Program-made: the position numbers and the translations under genes
NCBI GenBank assembly: GCA_012837325.1
Contig: DURK01000127.1
Span: 1 to 38,335, forward strand
DNA: 38,335 nt
From: Clostridiales bacterium
GTDB taxonomy: Bacteria; Bacillota; Clostridia; Caldicoprobacterales; DTU083
Direction of reading: 5' to 3'
Shown: in pieces, positions 22,863-32,287 of the stretch
Layout: each line of letters begins with the position of its first letter
Position numbering within the stretch: position 1 is the stretch's first letter
The notes under the pieces: model-generated
Seen by the model: only the letters and a program-made list of their open reading frames with translations
The model's database searches: none
Told to the model about the DNA's origin: nothing

Positions 22863-24278
22863 ATGCTGCAAAAGGTCAAACAATATATTGAGCAATATCG
22901 TATGATTGCACCAGGGCAGAAGGTTGTAGTGGGCTTTTCCGGCGGGGCGGATTCCGTTGCCCTGCTTCATATTTTGAAGGAACTGAAGCAGTCTTTGCAG
23001 ATTGATTTGTTTGCCGCCCACGTCAATCATGGTCTGCGGGGGCAGGCAGCCACAGAGGATGCAGAATTTTCTGAGAAACTGTGCAATGCATGGGGCATTC
23101 CCTTTTTCCTGAAAGAGGCAGATATCCGTGCTCTGGCCCAAGAGCTGCAGCAAACCGAAGAGCAGGCAGGCCGATCGGTTCGATATGATTTTTTTAATGA
23201 GGTGATGGAAAGAGTAAGAGGTGACCGAATTGCTACCGCTCATCATAAAAATGATCAGGCGGAAACCATTTTGCACCATGTCATCCGGGGAAGCGGCCTG
23301 CAGGGTCTGACGGGCATCCGGCCCAAGAGGGATGAGGTTCTCATTCGCCCATTATTGGATGTTTCCCGGCAGGAGATTGAAGATTATCTGCAGAAGCGGG
23401 GAATTCCCTATCGTGTGGATGCTACCAATGCAGATTCCGCCTATACTCGGAATCGAATTCGAAACCAACTGCTGCCCGCTCTGATGCAGGACTACAATCC
23501 GAATATCGTAGAAAGCCTTTGCAGAATGGGGGACCTTCTTCGAACAGAGGATGATTTTTTATCTGGCTGCTGCAGCAGCTTATACAAGGAAATGGCCTCT
23601 TTTACAACGGGTCAGGCAGCATTGGATTTGAAGAAATTCAACGACTGTCACCCGGCACTAAAGAGAAGGCTGGTGCGTCTGGCCATTGAAGAGGTGAGAG
23701 GGGATCTGGACGGGGTAGGCCTCAGCCATATGGAAGCGGTCATCCAGCTGGCCGCACACTCCGCCACGGGCTCGAGAATCATGATCCCTGCAGGCAGCTT
23801 GAACAAAAGCCGGATTGTGGCAGAGGTCGGTTATCAAACCCTGATTTTTCAAGAGCAAGGCAGGGAAGAGTCGTTTGCAGCCTTTAGGAAGGCTCTTCCT
23901 GTTCCGGGTCATGCAATCCTGGAGGAGCTGAACCTGCAAATCAACTCCGCCATATGGGATAAATCCGAAGGTTATTCCTTCTCCCCCCGGTGTATATATA
24001 TTGACAGGGACAAGATCAGGGGCAGCCTGTTTCTGCGGCAGCGCAGAGAAGGAGACCGTTTCAGACCTTTGGGCATGAAGGGCAGTAAAAAACTTAAGGA
24101 TTACCTGATCGATAAGAAAATCCCCCGAAGGGAACGAGACGGGATTCCCCTGTTGGTTGATGAAGAAAACATCATCTGGGTGGTCGGCTTACAGATGAAT
24201 CACGATTATCGGATTACAAGCGGAACAAGGAATGTTGTAAAGATCAGCATACACGAATACAATACTGATGGAGGTTAA
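22863..24278 (+). CDS. tilS: tRNA(Ile)-lysidine synthase
   Basis: TilS attaches lysine to C34 of the CAT-anticodon tRNA-Ile, so that it reads AUA codons and is charged with isoleucine. The 471-residue protein has the N-type PP-loop GFSGGADSVALLH (about 24-36), AAHVNHGLRG, ATAHHKNDQAET and NADSAYTRNRIRNQLLPAL. The middle TilS substrate-binding domain follows, and the C-terminal domain has RREGDRFRPLGMKGSKKLKD. Of the two in-frame ATGs, 22863 has AAGGTGA six bases upstream, while 22857 abuts that site. hpt begins 3 bases after its stop, as in B. subtilis. Confidence 0.96.
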   Translation: MLQKVKQYIEQYRMIAPGQKVVVGFSGGADSVALLHILKELKQSLQIDLFAAHVNHGLRGQAATEDAEFSEKLCNAWGIPFFLKEADIRALAQELQQTEEQAGRSVRYDFFNEVMERVRGDRIATAHHKNDQAETILHHVIRGSGLQGLTGIRPKRDEVLIRPLLDVSRQEIEDYLQKRGIPYRVDATNADSAYTRNRIRNQLLPALMQDYNPNIVESLCRMGDLLRTEDDFLSGCCSSLYKEMASFTTGQAALDLKKFNDCHPALKRRLVRLAIEEVRGDLDGVGLSHMEAVIQLAAHSATGSRIMIPAGSLNKSRIVAEVGYQTLIFQEQGREESFAAFRKALPVPGHAILEELNLQINSAIWDKSEGYSFSPRCIYIDRDKIRGSLFLRQRREGDRFRPLGMKGSKKLKDYLIDKKIPRRERDGIPLLVDEENIIWVVGLQMNHDYRITSGTRNVVKISIHEYNTDGG

Positions 24279-24281
24279 AGC

Positions 24282-24818
24282 ATGTTGGATCAAGTGGAAA
24301 AGATACTGATAGATGAGGAGAAGCTGAAGGCCCGGATTCAAGAATTGGGAAAGCAGCTTACCGAGGACTACCGTGGTAAGGATCTGATTGTGATTTGTAT
24401 CCTAAGAGGTGCAATTTTGTTTACATCTGATCTGGTAAAGGAAATCAAGCTGCCCTTGTCCATTGACTTCATGGCAGTTTCCAGCTACGGAAGCTCCACC
24501 AAGTCTTCCGGTGTCGTTCGAATTTTGAAGGATTTGGATGAGGAGATTGAAGGACGGCATGTCCTGATCGTAGAGGATATTGTGGATACCGGTCTGACCC
24601 TGCATTACCTGAAGGAAAACCTCCTGTCCAGAAAGCCTGCCTCACTGAAGGTCTGCTGCTGTCTGGACAAGCCCGAAAGAAGGCAGGCTCCTGTTGATGT
24701 GGATTACGTAGGCTTTAATATTCCCGATGAATTTGTGGTAGGCTATGGATTGGATTATGCCCAGAAGTATCGAAACCTTCCCTTCATTGGTGTATTGTCC
24801 AGGGAGGCATATCAGTAA
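24282..24818 (+). CDS. hpt: Hypoxanthine phosphoribosyltransferase
   Basis: Hpt converts hypoxanthine or guanine and PRPP to IMP or GMP in purine salvage. The 178-residue length is standard. IVICILRGAILFTSDL, FMAVSSYGSSTKSSGVVRI (flexible loop) and the PRPP loop VLIVEDIVDTGLTL (E98, D99, D102) are seen, then the base-binding VDYVGFNIPDEFVVGYGLDY. ATG follows TGGAGG. It forms the tilS-hpt-ftsH block typical of Firmicutes. Confidence 0.97.
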   Translation: MLDQVEKILIDEEKLKARIQELGKQLTEDYRGKDLIVICILRGAILFTSDLVKEIKLPLSIDFMAVSSYGSSTKSSGVVRILKDLDEEIEGRHVLIVEDIVDTGLTLHYLKENLLSRKPASLKVCCCLDKPERRQAPVDVDYVGFNIPDEFVVGYGLDYAQKYRNLPFIGVLSREAYQ

Positions 24819-24875
24819 CAGTCCATGCAGTCCGGCTTACAGCAGTATCAAGCCGGTTTTCTTTCATGCCGTTCA

Positions 24876-24904
24876 TTGCTTTTCAGGCATAGGTATGATA
24901 AAAT
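24876..24904 (+). promoter_or_regulatory. Possible sigma-A promoter of ftsH
   Basis: TTGCTT (24876-24881) and TAAAAT (24899-24904) are 17 bases apart, about 38 bases before the ftsH start. Both hexamers are imperfect. Confidence 0.4.
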
Positions 24905-24941
24905 AAAGAAATGTGAAATAAATGAAAAAGGAGGGCTGGGG

Positions 24942-26804
24942 TTGAGGAGATTTATAAGAGGCCCGGGCTTCTATCTGATACTTTTAATTGTGATCATACT
25001 CGTTGTTGCCATGTCCGATATCGGGGGCGTGGAGGAACGATTGCCATATCCCAAGCTGTTACAGGAAATTCGGGAGGGAAAAATAACCCATTTGATGAGC
25101 ACCGATCGGGTCATTGTCGGTCTTCGAAAGGGTTCTTCCATTCCGGTCGAAAGCTTTCCCCAAAAATATGACTTCGAATCCTATGCACCGCACAGCACCA
25201 TATTTGAAAGGGATGTCAGAACCATCGAGGCGGAACGCCTGGGGATGGATGCAGAGGAAATCACTTCTGATCAATTTCGATTTGAGTGGGATCCGCAGCC
25301 GATTCCCGAAACACCCTGGTGGGTAAGCCTGCTTCCCTTTGTCTTCATGATTGTTGTTTTCGTCATATTCTGGTTTGTCTTCATGCAGCAGGCGCAGGGC
25401 GGCGGCAACAAGGTGATGTCCTTTGGTAAGAGCCGGGCCCGGCTTCATCAGGATGAGAAGAACAAGATTACCTTTGACAATGTAGCAGGTGCCGAAGAAG
25501 AAAAAGACGAGCTGAAGGAAATTGTTGAGTTTTTAAAGAATCCAAGAAAGTTTATTGAGCTGGGTGCACGCATCCCAAAGGGCGTGCTGCTGGTAGGCCC
25601 TCCGGGAACCGGTAAAACCCTGCTGGCCAAGGCAGTTGCCGGCGAGGCAGGTGTGCCCTTTTTCAGCATCAGCGGTTCGGATTTTGTTGAGATGTTCGTA
25701 GGTGTAGGCGCTTCCCGTGTTCGTGATTTATTCGACCAGGCCAAGAAGAGCTCTCCCTGTATCGTATTCATTGACGAAATTGATGCAGTAGGCCGCCACA
25801 GAGGTGCAGGTCTGGGTGGAGGCCACGACGAAAGGGAGCAAACCCTCAATCAGCTCCTGGTTGAAATGGATGGCTTTGCAGTAAACGAAGGCATCATCAT
25901 TCTGGCAGCCACCAACCGGCCCGACATCCTGGATCCTGCCTTGCTCAGACCGGGCAGATTCGACCGAAGGGTAGTGGTCGGAGTTCCCGATGTGAAAGGC
26001 AGGGAGGAAATCATCAAGGTACACTCCCGGGGCAAACCCCTCCACAGGGAAGTGGACTTAAAGGTTTTGGCCAAGCGTACCCCCGGCTTTACCGGTGCAG
26101 ATATTGAAAACATGATGAACGAGGCAGCCATTCTGGCAGCCCGAAGAGACATCAAGGAAATCGGCATGGCGGAAATAGAGGAAGCCATTACCCGGGTGCT
26201 GGCCGGTCCGGAGAAAAAAAGCCGGATCGTTACCGACAAGGACAAAAGATTGGTTGCCTATCATGAAGCCGGACACGCTGTGGTGGCAAAGCTGCTGCCC
26301 AATGCAGACCCGGTTCACCAGGTTTCCATCGTACCCCGGGGACAGGCAGGCGGTTATACACTGACCCTGCCCAAGGAGGACAAAAACTATGTTTCCCGCA
26401 CCGAGCTGGAAGATGAGATTACCATGCTGCTGGGCGGCCGGGTTGCAGAACATATTGTACTCAAGGACATCAGCACAGGCGCTTCCAGCGACCTGCAAAG
26501 AGCCACCCAGATTGCCCGTAAGATGGTTACCGAATACGGCATGAGTGATGACCTGGGTCCCATTACCTACAACAACCAGGAAGAGGTTTTCCTTGGAAGG
26601 GATTATGGACACACCCGCAGCTACAGTGAAGATATCGCTTCACTCATTGACTCCGAAATCAAAAGGCTGGTGCAAAGCGGCTTTGACAAGGCTGAAAAGC
26701 TGCTGCTGGAAAACATAAGCCGGCTTCATAAAGTAGCGGAAGCGCTGCTTGAGAAGGAAAAACTGGAGGCCGAAGAGTTCGAAGCAATTTTTGCGGCAAA
26801 CTGA
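24942..26804 (+). CDS. ftsH: ATP-dependent zinc metalloprotease FtsH
   Basis: FtsH is a membrane-bound hexameric AAA+ protease that degrades damaged membrane proteins and regulators. The 620-residue protein has two membrane segments (about 8-25 and 127-147) around an external domain. The AAA module follows, with Walker A GPPGTGKT (219-226), Walker [12 protein letters not shown] and the second region of homology [20 protein letters not shown]. The peptidase motif HEAGH is at 441-445. The frame extends upstream to 24825, but TTG 24942 behind AAGGAGGG gives the expected N-terminus. It follows hpt; a terminator overlaps the gap before recX. Confidence 0.97.
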   Translation: MRRFIRGPGFYLILLIVIILVVAMSDIGGVEERLPYPKLLQEIREGKITHLMSTDRVIVGLRKGSSIPVESFPQKYDFESYAPHSTIFERDVRTIEAERLGMDAEEITSDQFRFEWDPQPIPETPWWVSLLPFVFMIVVFVIFWFVFMQQAQGGGNKVMSFGKSRARLHQDEKNKITFDNVAGAEEEKDELKEIVEFLKNPRKFIELGARIPKGVLLVGPPGTGKTLLAKAVAGEAGVPFFSISGSDFVEMFVGVGASRVRDLFDQAKKSSPCIVFIDEIDAVGRHRGAGLGGGHDEREQTLNQLLVEMDGFAVNEGIIILAATNRPDILDPALLRPGRFDRRVVVGVPDVKGREEIIKVHSRGKPLHREVDLKVLAKRTPGFTGADIENMMNEAAILAARRDIKEIGMAEIEEAITRVLAGPEKKSRIVTDKDKRLVAYHEAGHAVVAKLLPNADPVHQVSIVPRGQAGGYTLTLPKEDKNYVSRTELEDEITMLLGGRVAEHIVLKDISTGASSDLQRATQIARKMVTEYGMSDDLGPITYNNQEEVFLGRDYGHTRSYSEDIASLIDSEIKRLVQSGFDKAEKLLLENISRLHKVAEALLEKEKLEAEEFEAIFAAN

Positions 26805-26812
26805 CAGATCTG

Positions 26813-26840
26813 GGGATGGCTTGAAAAGGCCATCCCTTTT
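26813..26840 (+). terminator. Intrinsic terminator after ftsH
   Basis: GGGATGGC and GCCATCCC form an 8-base-pair stem with an 8-base loop, followed by TTTT. Confidence 0.7.
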
Positions 26841-26859
26841 CAATGAGAGGATTGATAAA

Positions 26860-27501
26860 ATGAGCGTCATTCTGGCCATTGAACCTCAGCCTCGTAAGAA
26901 AAACCAGTATATCCTGACCCTGGATGACGGCAGAAGCTTCTCAGTCCACGAGGAGGTCATCGTCAGACATCGGCTGCAATCCGGTATGGAGATTGATGAA
27001 GCCCGGCTGCGCAGCCGAATCCGGGAGGCAAATGTAAAGACAGCCGGCGATTTGGCTCTCCGCTATCTGGAATACCGCACCCGTACAAAAAAACAATTGC
27101 ATGACTATCTTATTGGTAAGGGTTTTGAGCCAGAGGTGGTGGAGGAAACTGTTCGAAAAATGGAGGGCTACCGTTTCCTGGATGACAACGAATATGCCCG
27201 GCGCTGGGTGCAAAGCAGAAAAACCGGCAAGCCGACTGGGCGCAGGAAAATTGCCCATGAGCTCAGGAGCAAGGGAATTGAGCAGGATACACTGGAATCC
27301 GCCCTTGCAGGCCTGACAGAGGAGGAAGAGCAGCAGCAGGCTCGCTTGCTGGCTGAAAAGGCTGCACTCAAGTACAAGCACCTCCCCCATCGGGAGCGGA
27401 TGGCAAAAATCAGCCAGACCCTTTTGCGAAGAGGCTTTGATTGGGAAGTGACAGGCTGGGTTCTAAGGCAGCTTTCCTCAGATGAATGGCTGGATACCTA
27501 A
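26860..27501 (+). CDS. recX: RecX family regulator of RecA
   Basis: RecX binds RecA filaments and inhibits or tunes recombination. The 213-residue protein has an N-terminal beta-rich part (YILTLDDGRSFSVHEEVIVRHRL) followed by RecX three-helix repeats: ALRYLEYRTRTKKQLHDYLIGKG, then FLDDNEYARRWVQSRK and GRRKIAHELRSKGI, and a last one with ISQTLLRRGFDWEVTGWVL. The frame runs back into ftsH, but ATG 26860, nine bases after GAGAGG, gives the normal N-terminus. The gene lies between ftsH and the ctsR operon and has its own terminator. Confidence 0.93.
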   Translation: MSVILAIEPQPRKKNQYILTLDDGRSFSVHEEVIVRHRLQSGMEIDEARLRSRIREANVKTAGDLALRYLEYRTRTKKQLHDYLIGKGFEPEVVEETVRKMEGYRFLDDNEYARRWVQSRKTGKPTGRRKIAHELRSKGIEQDTLESALAGLTEEEEQQQARLLAEKAALKYKHLPHRERMAKISQTLLRRGFDWEVTGWVLRQLSSDEWLDT

Positions 27502-27566
27502 AATGGAAAGCTGAAGGAAGAAAAGCTTGGACAAACATTCAAATAGAACAGGTAGAACGACATTAG

Positions 27567-27592
27567 AAAAGACATTCAAATGTCTTTTTTTT
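27567..27592 (+). terminator. Intrinsic terminator after recX
   Basis: AAAAGACATT and AATGTCTTTT pair around a CA, followed by eight T residues in total. It lies just before the ctsR promoter. Confidence 0.72.
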
Positions 27593-27603
27593 GTGTAAAC
27601 TAT

Positions 27604-27631
27604 TTGCAAATTGTGTAAAATAGGTTATAAT
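27604..27631 (+). promoter_or_regulatory. Sigma-A promoter of the ctsR operon
   Basis: TTGCAA (27604-27609) and TATAAT (27626-27631) are 16 bases apart. The CtsR box starts 8 bases after the -10, over the expected transcription start. Confidence 0.65.
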
Positions 27632-27639
27632 AAGACTAA

Positions 27640-27656
27640 GGTCAAAGAAAGTCAAA
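27640..27656 (+). promoter_or_regulatory. CtsR operator
   Basis: GGTCAAA-GAA-AGTCAAA is an exact match to the CtsR heptad repeat RGTCAAA-NAN-RGTCAAA. Its place just downstream of the -10 fits repression by blocking RNA polymerase, with ctsR repressing its own operon. Confidence 0.9.
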
Positions 27657-27677
27657 ATACAAACGGGAAGTGATGAG

Positions 27678-28151
27678 TTGGCAAGATTAAGCGATGTCAT
27701 TGAAGAATTTATCAAGTCCCTTCTTCGGGAAAGCGAAGGGCAGCTGGAGCTGCAACGCAATGAGCTGGCTGATTATTTTGAGTGTGCTCCTTCTCAGATT
27801 AATTATGTCCTGGCAACCAGGTTTTCTCTCAACCAGGGATACCATATTGAGAGCAGACGAGGCGGCGGCGGATATATTCGGATATTGCGTCTGGATGTTG
27901 ATAAAAATGATTACCTCCATTACCTGCTTTCAGAGGGAATCGGAGCAAAAGTCTCTGAACAGGCTGCGCTGCAGATCATCAACAGAATGAAGGAGCAGGA
28001 GTATATTACACAAAAAACGGCTTATCTGATGAAGTCGGCAGTTCTGGACAAGGCCATCGGCATGCCGTCCAGCCTGAAGGACAATATTCGGGCCGGTATT
28101 CTGAAATCCATGATTACAGCCATTTTGGCCTGGGACAGTCGAAATGCGTGA
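27678..28151 (+). CDS. ctsR: Heat-shock repressor CtsR
   Basis: CtsR represses clp genes at normal temperature and is inactivated by heat and by the McsB/ClpC system. The 157-residue protein begins ARLSDVIEEFIKSLL, followed by a helix-turn-helix (LADYFECAPSQINYVLATRF) and the glycine-rich wing ESRRGGGGYIRI, which carries the thermosensing glycines. A helical dimerisation domain follows. TTG 27678 is preceded by GGGAAGTGATG; there is no better start. It is first in ctsR-mcsA-mcsB-clpC, directly behind a perfect CtsR box. Confidence 0.97.
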   Translation: MARLSDVIEEFIKSLLRESEGQLELQRNELADYFECAPSQINYVLATRFSLNQGYHIESRRGGGGYIRILRLDVDKNDYLHYLLSEGIGAKVSEQAALQIINRMKEQEYITQKTAYLMKSAVLDKAIGMPSSLKDNIRAGILKSMITAILAWDSRNA

Positions 28152-28197
28152 GGATCAGCTTTCATCTGGTTATCTATTATAGAGGAGGTAGAGAATC

Positions 28198-28716
28198 ATG
28201 ATATGCCAGGAATGCGGGCAAAGGCAGGCAACCGTACATTTGACGAAAATTATAAACAACCACAAAACCGAGCTGCATCTATGTGAGGAATGTGCCCGGC
28301 AGCGGGAGGATTTTATTCAGATTCCCTCCTTTTCCGTCAACGACCTGCTTGCAGGCTTCATGGACCTGGGGCATTCACAGCCTGCCGTTGAAAAACCGGT
28401 TTCCTCCCAATGTGCCGCCTGTGGGATGAACTATAATCAATTTAAGAAAATCGGACGGCTGGGTTGTCAGCAATGCTACCAATACTTCGGAAATGAACTC
28501 CACCCGGTGCTTCGAAGAATTCAGGGCAATACCCAGCACGCGGGGAAGGTTCCGAAAAGATCCGGTTCGGGTCTGTTGATCAAGAAGCAGATTAACCAAT
28601 GGAAGGCCGAGCTGAAAAGAGCAGTGGAGCTGGAGGCCTTTGAAAGGGCAGCGGAACTGAGAGATAAAATCAAGGAGCTGGAGCAATCCCAGTTAAAGGA
28701 GGGGGATCGGAAATGA
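28198..28716 (+). CDS. mcsA: McsA, zinc-finger activator of the McsB arginine kinase
   Basis: McsA binds and activates McsB. The 172-residue protein has four CxxC pairs: CQEC, CEEC, CAAC and CQQC, forming two zinc sites (about residues 3-95). A C-terminal UVR motif follows (LKRAVELEAFERAAELRDKIKELE), similar to the UvrB/ClpC interaction helix. ATG follows GAGGAGG. Its stop overlaps the mcsB start (ATGA), consistent with coupled translation and a stable complex. Confidence 0.96.
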   Translation: MICQECGQRQATVHLTKIINNHKTELHLCEECARQREDFIQIPSFSVNDLLAGFMDLGHSQPAVEKPVSSQCAACGMNYNQFKKIGRLGCQQCYQYFGNELHPVLRRIQGNTQHAGKVPKRSGSGLLIKKQINQWKAELKRAVELEAFERAAELRDKIKELEQSQLKEGDRK

Positions 28717-29771
28717 GCTGGATCAATGAAAGCGGTCCCGCCCGGGACGTTGTCTTAACCAGCAGGATTCGCATAGCCAGAAATATTGCGGCTGTTCCTT
28801 TTCCCTCCATCATGCAGCCTCACCATGCTGCCGAGGTTGCCGAAAAGGTTAAGAAAAGCTTATACAACAAAAAAGCTGAGGCGGGCTCCACCTTTGCATT
28901 TATGTACATAAGGGATGTACCTGCGGTGGAAAGGCAGATTCTGGTGGAAAAGCATCTGGCCAGTCAGGATTTGATGGAAAGCTACGAGACCTCAGCCCTT
29001 TTGTTGGATTCAAAGGAAAAGATTGCGGTCATGATCAATGAAGAGGATCATATCCGCATGCAATGCATTCTGCCCGGCTTTCAACTCAATCAGGCCTGGG
29101 AGAAGCTGAATCGTGTGGATGACATGATAGAAGCTGATCTGGAGTATGCCTTCCACGAACAGCTGGGCTATTTGACCTGCTGCCCCACCAACGTGGGCAC
29201 CGGAATGCGCTCCTCTGTGATGATGCACCTCCCCGCCCTGACTGTGAACAAGCAGATGAATGCCATTCTGCATACCATATCCAAGATTGGTTTAACTGCC
29301 CGGGGTATTTACGGTGAGGGCAGTGAGGCGGCAGGAAGCATCTATCAAATATCCAACCAGATTACCCTGGGACCGTCGGAGGAGGAACTGATCAACAACC
29401 TGACCATCACCTGCCGGCAGATTATCGAGAAGGAGCGAATAGCAAGAAAAGCCCTTCATAAGACAACCGGCATCCAGTTTGATGACGCGGTCTGGAGGGC
29501 GTATGGCGTGCTGAGAAACGCCAGGACGCTGGACATAAAGGAGTTTATGGCTTATATTTCACAGCTGCGCCTGGGTGTCAGCATGGGGCTGATCCCCGGC
29601 TTCAGTCTGGAGGATGTGGACAGCCTGATGACAGCAGGACAGCCAGCAGGGGTCATGAAGAAAACCGGGCAGATCATACAAGGCAGAGACATTGATGAAG
29701 CCAGAGCAACTGTTATAAGAGATGCTGTGGATGAATTACTAGAATCAAGGAAAAACCGTAAGGAGGGTTAA
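28713..29771 (+). CDS. mcsB: Protein arginine kinase McsB
   Basis: McsB phosphorylates arginines on unfolded proteins, marking them for ClpCP. The 352-residue phosphagen-kinase-fold protein contains [19 protein letters not shown] (ATP-binding arginines), [11 protein letters not shown] (catalytic glutamate near 110-111) and [21 protein letters not shown] (conserved cysteine at 156-157). [19 protein letters not shown] follows. Near the C-terminus IDEARA (about 327-332) aligns with the phosphoarginine-binding RDxxRA motif but seems to lack its first arginine; this alignment is by eye. It overlaps mcsA by 4 bases and precedes clpC by 4 bases. Confidence 0.96.
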   Translation: MSWINESGPARDVVLTSRIRIARNIAAVPFPSIMQPHHAAEVAEKVKKSLYNKKAEAGSTFAFMYIRDVPAVERQILVEKHLASQDLMESYETSALLLDSKEKIAVMINEEDHIRMQCILPGFQLNQAWEKLNRVDDMIEADLEYAFHEQLGYLTCCPTNVGTGMRSSVMMHLPALTVNKQMNAILHTISKIGLTARGIYGEGSEAAGSIYQISNQITLGPSEEELINNLTITCRQIIEKERIARKALHKTTGIQFDDAVWRAYGVLRNARTLDIKEFMAYISQLRLGVSMGLIPGFSLEDVDSLMTAGQPAGVMKKTGQIIQGRDIDEARATVIRDAVDELLESRKNRKEG

Positions 29772-29775
29772 TATA

Positions 29776-32205
29776 ATGGCTTTTTTTGGAAGATTTACTG
29801 AACGTGCACAAAGAGCGCTGATATATGCCCAGGAAGAGGCAAGAAACCTGGGTCACAATTATGTAGGCACCGAGCATTTGCTGCTGGGCCTTTTACGGGA
29901 AGGTGAGGGAGCGGCAGCCCAAGCGCTGAAAAGCCTGGGAATGGATATCAATCAGATTCGGGAGCAGGTGGAAAACCTGGTGGGCAAGGGCAGCTATAAT
30001 TTTACCGAAGGCTTCGGATATACCCCCCGCACCAAAAGGGTGATGGAGCTCAGCTTCTATGAGGCAAGAAACCTTGGCCACAACTATGTAGGCACCGAAC
30101 ACCTGCTTTTGTCTCTGATCCGGGAAGGCGAAGGAGTGGCAGCCCGGATCCTGAAGGATTCCGGGGTGGATATGCAGCATATTCGGGAGCAGGTGATCAG
30201 GAGTCTGAAGGAGGAAGGGACAGAGAACTACCCGAACAAGGGCAGGGCAAAATCCGAAACCCCTACCCTGGATCAATACGGCAGAGATCTGACCTATATG
30301 GCTTCCGAAGGGAAACTGGATCCGGTTATCGGCAGGGAAAAGGAAATTGAACGGATCATACAGATTTTAAGCCGCCGGACCAAAAACAACCCGGTGCTGA
30401 TCGGAGAAGCCGGCGTAGGAAAGACTGCGGTTGCAGAAGGCCTGGCTCAGAAGATTCAGGAAGGCAATATCCCTGAGCTGTTAAAGGATAAAAGAATCGT
30501 TACCCTTGACCTGGCTGGGATGGTAGCCGGTGCAAAATACAGGGGCGAGTTTGAGGAAAGACTGAAGAGCATCATGCAGGAAATCAAAAAGGACGGCAAT
30601 GTCATCTTGTTCATTGACGAGATGCATACCATAATTGGAGCGGGGGCAGCGGAAGGCGCGATCGATGCTTCCAATATCCTCAAGCCCGCACTGGCCAGGG
30701 GTGAAATCCAGGCAATTGGTGCCACCACCCTGGATGAGTATCGAAAGCATGTGGAAAAGGATCCTGCATTGGAGCGAAGATTTCAGCCGGTTATGGTGGG
30801 AGAGCCTGCCAGGGAAGAAACCGAGCAGATTCTCTTCGGCCTGCGGGACCGGTATGAAGCCCACCACAAGGTGCGCATTACGGATGAAGCCATTAAAGCG
30901 GCTGTCGACTTGTCAGACCGCTATATTACCGATCGTTTCCTGCCGGACAAGGCAATTGATCTGATAGACGAAGCCGCCTCCCGGGTACGTCTGCAGTCTA
31001 TCACCGCACCTCCTGACCTGAAGGAATTGGAAGACAAGCTGGAAGACTTGATGAAGGAAAAGGAAGAAGCGGTGATGAACCAGAATTACGAGAAAGCCGC
31101 TAAAATCCGGGACGAAGAACAAAGCATCAAGGAACAGATCGAAGAGAGAAAATCCAACTGGAACAAGCAGTCCACAGCCCATACCGAAATGGTGGGGGAA
31201 GAGGAAATTGCTCAAATCGTAGCCAGCTGGACCGGAATTCCGGTCAACAAGCTTACCGAAGGGGAAACCGAAAGGCTGCTGAACATGGAGCAGGTCCTGC
31301 ATAACCGGGTCATCGGGCAGAGTGAGGCGGTCAATGCGGTATCCAGAGCCATCCGCCGTGCTTATGCAGGTCTGAAGGATCCCAAACGGCCTGTCGGCTC
31401 CTTTATCTTCCTGGGTCCCACCGGGGTGGGCAAGACCGAACTGTGCAGGGCTTTGGCAGAAGCGCTTTTCGGTGATGAAGAAGCCATGATTCGAATTGAC
31501 ATGTCGGAATATATGGAGCGGCATACGGTTTCCAGGCTGGTCGGTTCTCCTCCCGGCTATGTGGGCTATGAAGAAGGCGGTCAATTGACGGAAAAGGTTC
31601 GCAGAAAGCCTTATTCGGTTGTTCTGCTGGATGAAGTGGAGAAGGCTCATCCGGATGTATTCAATATTTTGCTGCAGATACTGGAGGACGGGCGGCTGAC
31701 GGATTCCAAGGGAAGAACCGTTGATTTTCGAAATACGGTTTTGGTCATGACCTCCAATGTGGGAGCCCATACCATCCGTAAGCAAAAAACCCTTGGATTT
31801 ACTTCCTCCGACATCATGGCAGCCAGTGAATACGAAAAGATGAAGGACAATATCATGGAAGAACTGAAAAAGACCTTCCGGCCTGAGTTCCTGAATCGCA
31901 TAGACGAAACCATCGTATTCCATGCGCTGGATGAAGAAGACTTAAGAAAGATTGTACGCCTCATGCTGGACAGCGTGGCCAAAAGACTGGCCAAGCAGAA
32001 TATTTTCCTGGAGGTAACCGAAGCGGCACAGGAGCATATGACCAGGGAAGGCTTTGATGTGACCTATGGAGCCAGGCCCTTGCGCCGTGTCATTCAGCGT
32101 ACCATTGAGGACAATCTTTCTGAAGAAATTCTGGCCGGCAGGATAAAAATCGGCGACAAGGTGAAGGTGGATTACAGGGACGACAAGCTGGTATTTGAAA
32201 AGTAG
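29776..32205 (+). CDS. clpC: AAA+ unfoldase ClpC
   Basis: ClpC unfolds arginine-phosphorylated or adaptor-delivered proteins and feeds them to ClpP. The 809-residue protein has two N-terminal Clp repeats (each with [16 protein letters not shown]; about 1-145) and a first AAA domain (Walker A GEAGVGKT 210-217, [12 protein letters not shown]). The UVR-containing middle domain (about 420-460; [20 protein letters not shown]) is characteristic of ClpC rather than ClpA or ClpB. The second AAA domain has GPTGVGKT (547-554), [12 protein letters not shown] and [15 protein letters not shown] follows AAGGAGGG. It is the last gene under the CtsR box before radA. Confidence 0.98.
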   Translation: MAFFGRFTERAQRALIYAQEEARNLGHNYVGTEHLLLGLLREGEGAAAQALKSLGMDINQIREQVENLVGKGSYNFTEGFGYTPRTKRVMELSFYEARNLGHNYVGTEHLLLSLIREGEGVAARILKDSGVDMQHIREQVIRSLKEEGTENYPNKGRAKSETPTLDQYGRDLTYMASEGKLDPVIGREKEIERIIQILSRRTKNNPVLIGEAGVGKTAVAEGLAQKIQEGNIPELLKDKRIVTLDLAGMVAGAKYRGEFEERLKSIMQEIKKDGNVILFIDEMHTIIGAGAAEGAIDASNILKPALARGEIQAIGATTLDEYRKHVEKDPALERRFQPVMVGEPAREETEQILFGLRDRYEAHHKVRITDEAIKAAVDLSDRYITDRFLPDKAIDLIDEAASRVRLQSITAPPDLKELEDKLEDLMKEKEEAVMNQNYEKAAKIRDEEQSIKEQIEERKSNWNKQSTAHTEMVGEEEIAQIVASWTGIPVNKLTEGETERLLNMEQVLHNRVIGQSEAVNAVSRAIRRAYAGLKDPKRPVGSFIFLGPTGVGKTELCRALAEALFGDEEAMIRIDMSEYMERHTVSRLVGSPPGYVGYEEGGQLTEKVRRKPYSVVLLDEVEKAHPDVFNILLQILEDGRLTDSKGRTVDFRNTVLVMTSNVGAHTIRKQKTLGFTSSDIMAASEYEKMKDNIMEELKKTFRPEFLNRIDETIVFHALDEEDLRKIVRLMLDSVAKRLAKQNIFLEVTEAAQEHMTREGFDVTYGARPLRRVIQRTIEDNLSEEILAGRIKIGDKVKVDYRDDKLVFEK

Positions 32206-32287
32206 GCATTTTTCCACCATTCATGTAGAAATAACGATGATGACGAAACGCGATGGAAGGGCTTAATGAAACGACAAGGAGAAAAAG

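Noticed and set aside
30913-31923. 336-codon minus-strand open frame inside clpC
   Set aside because: It is a shadow of the highly conserved ClpC second AAA domain; the product has no family features.
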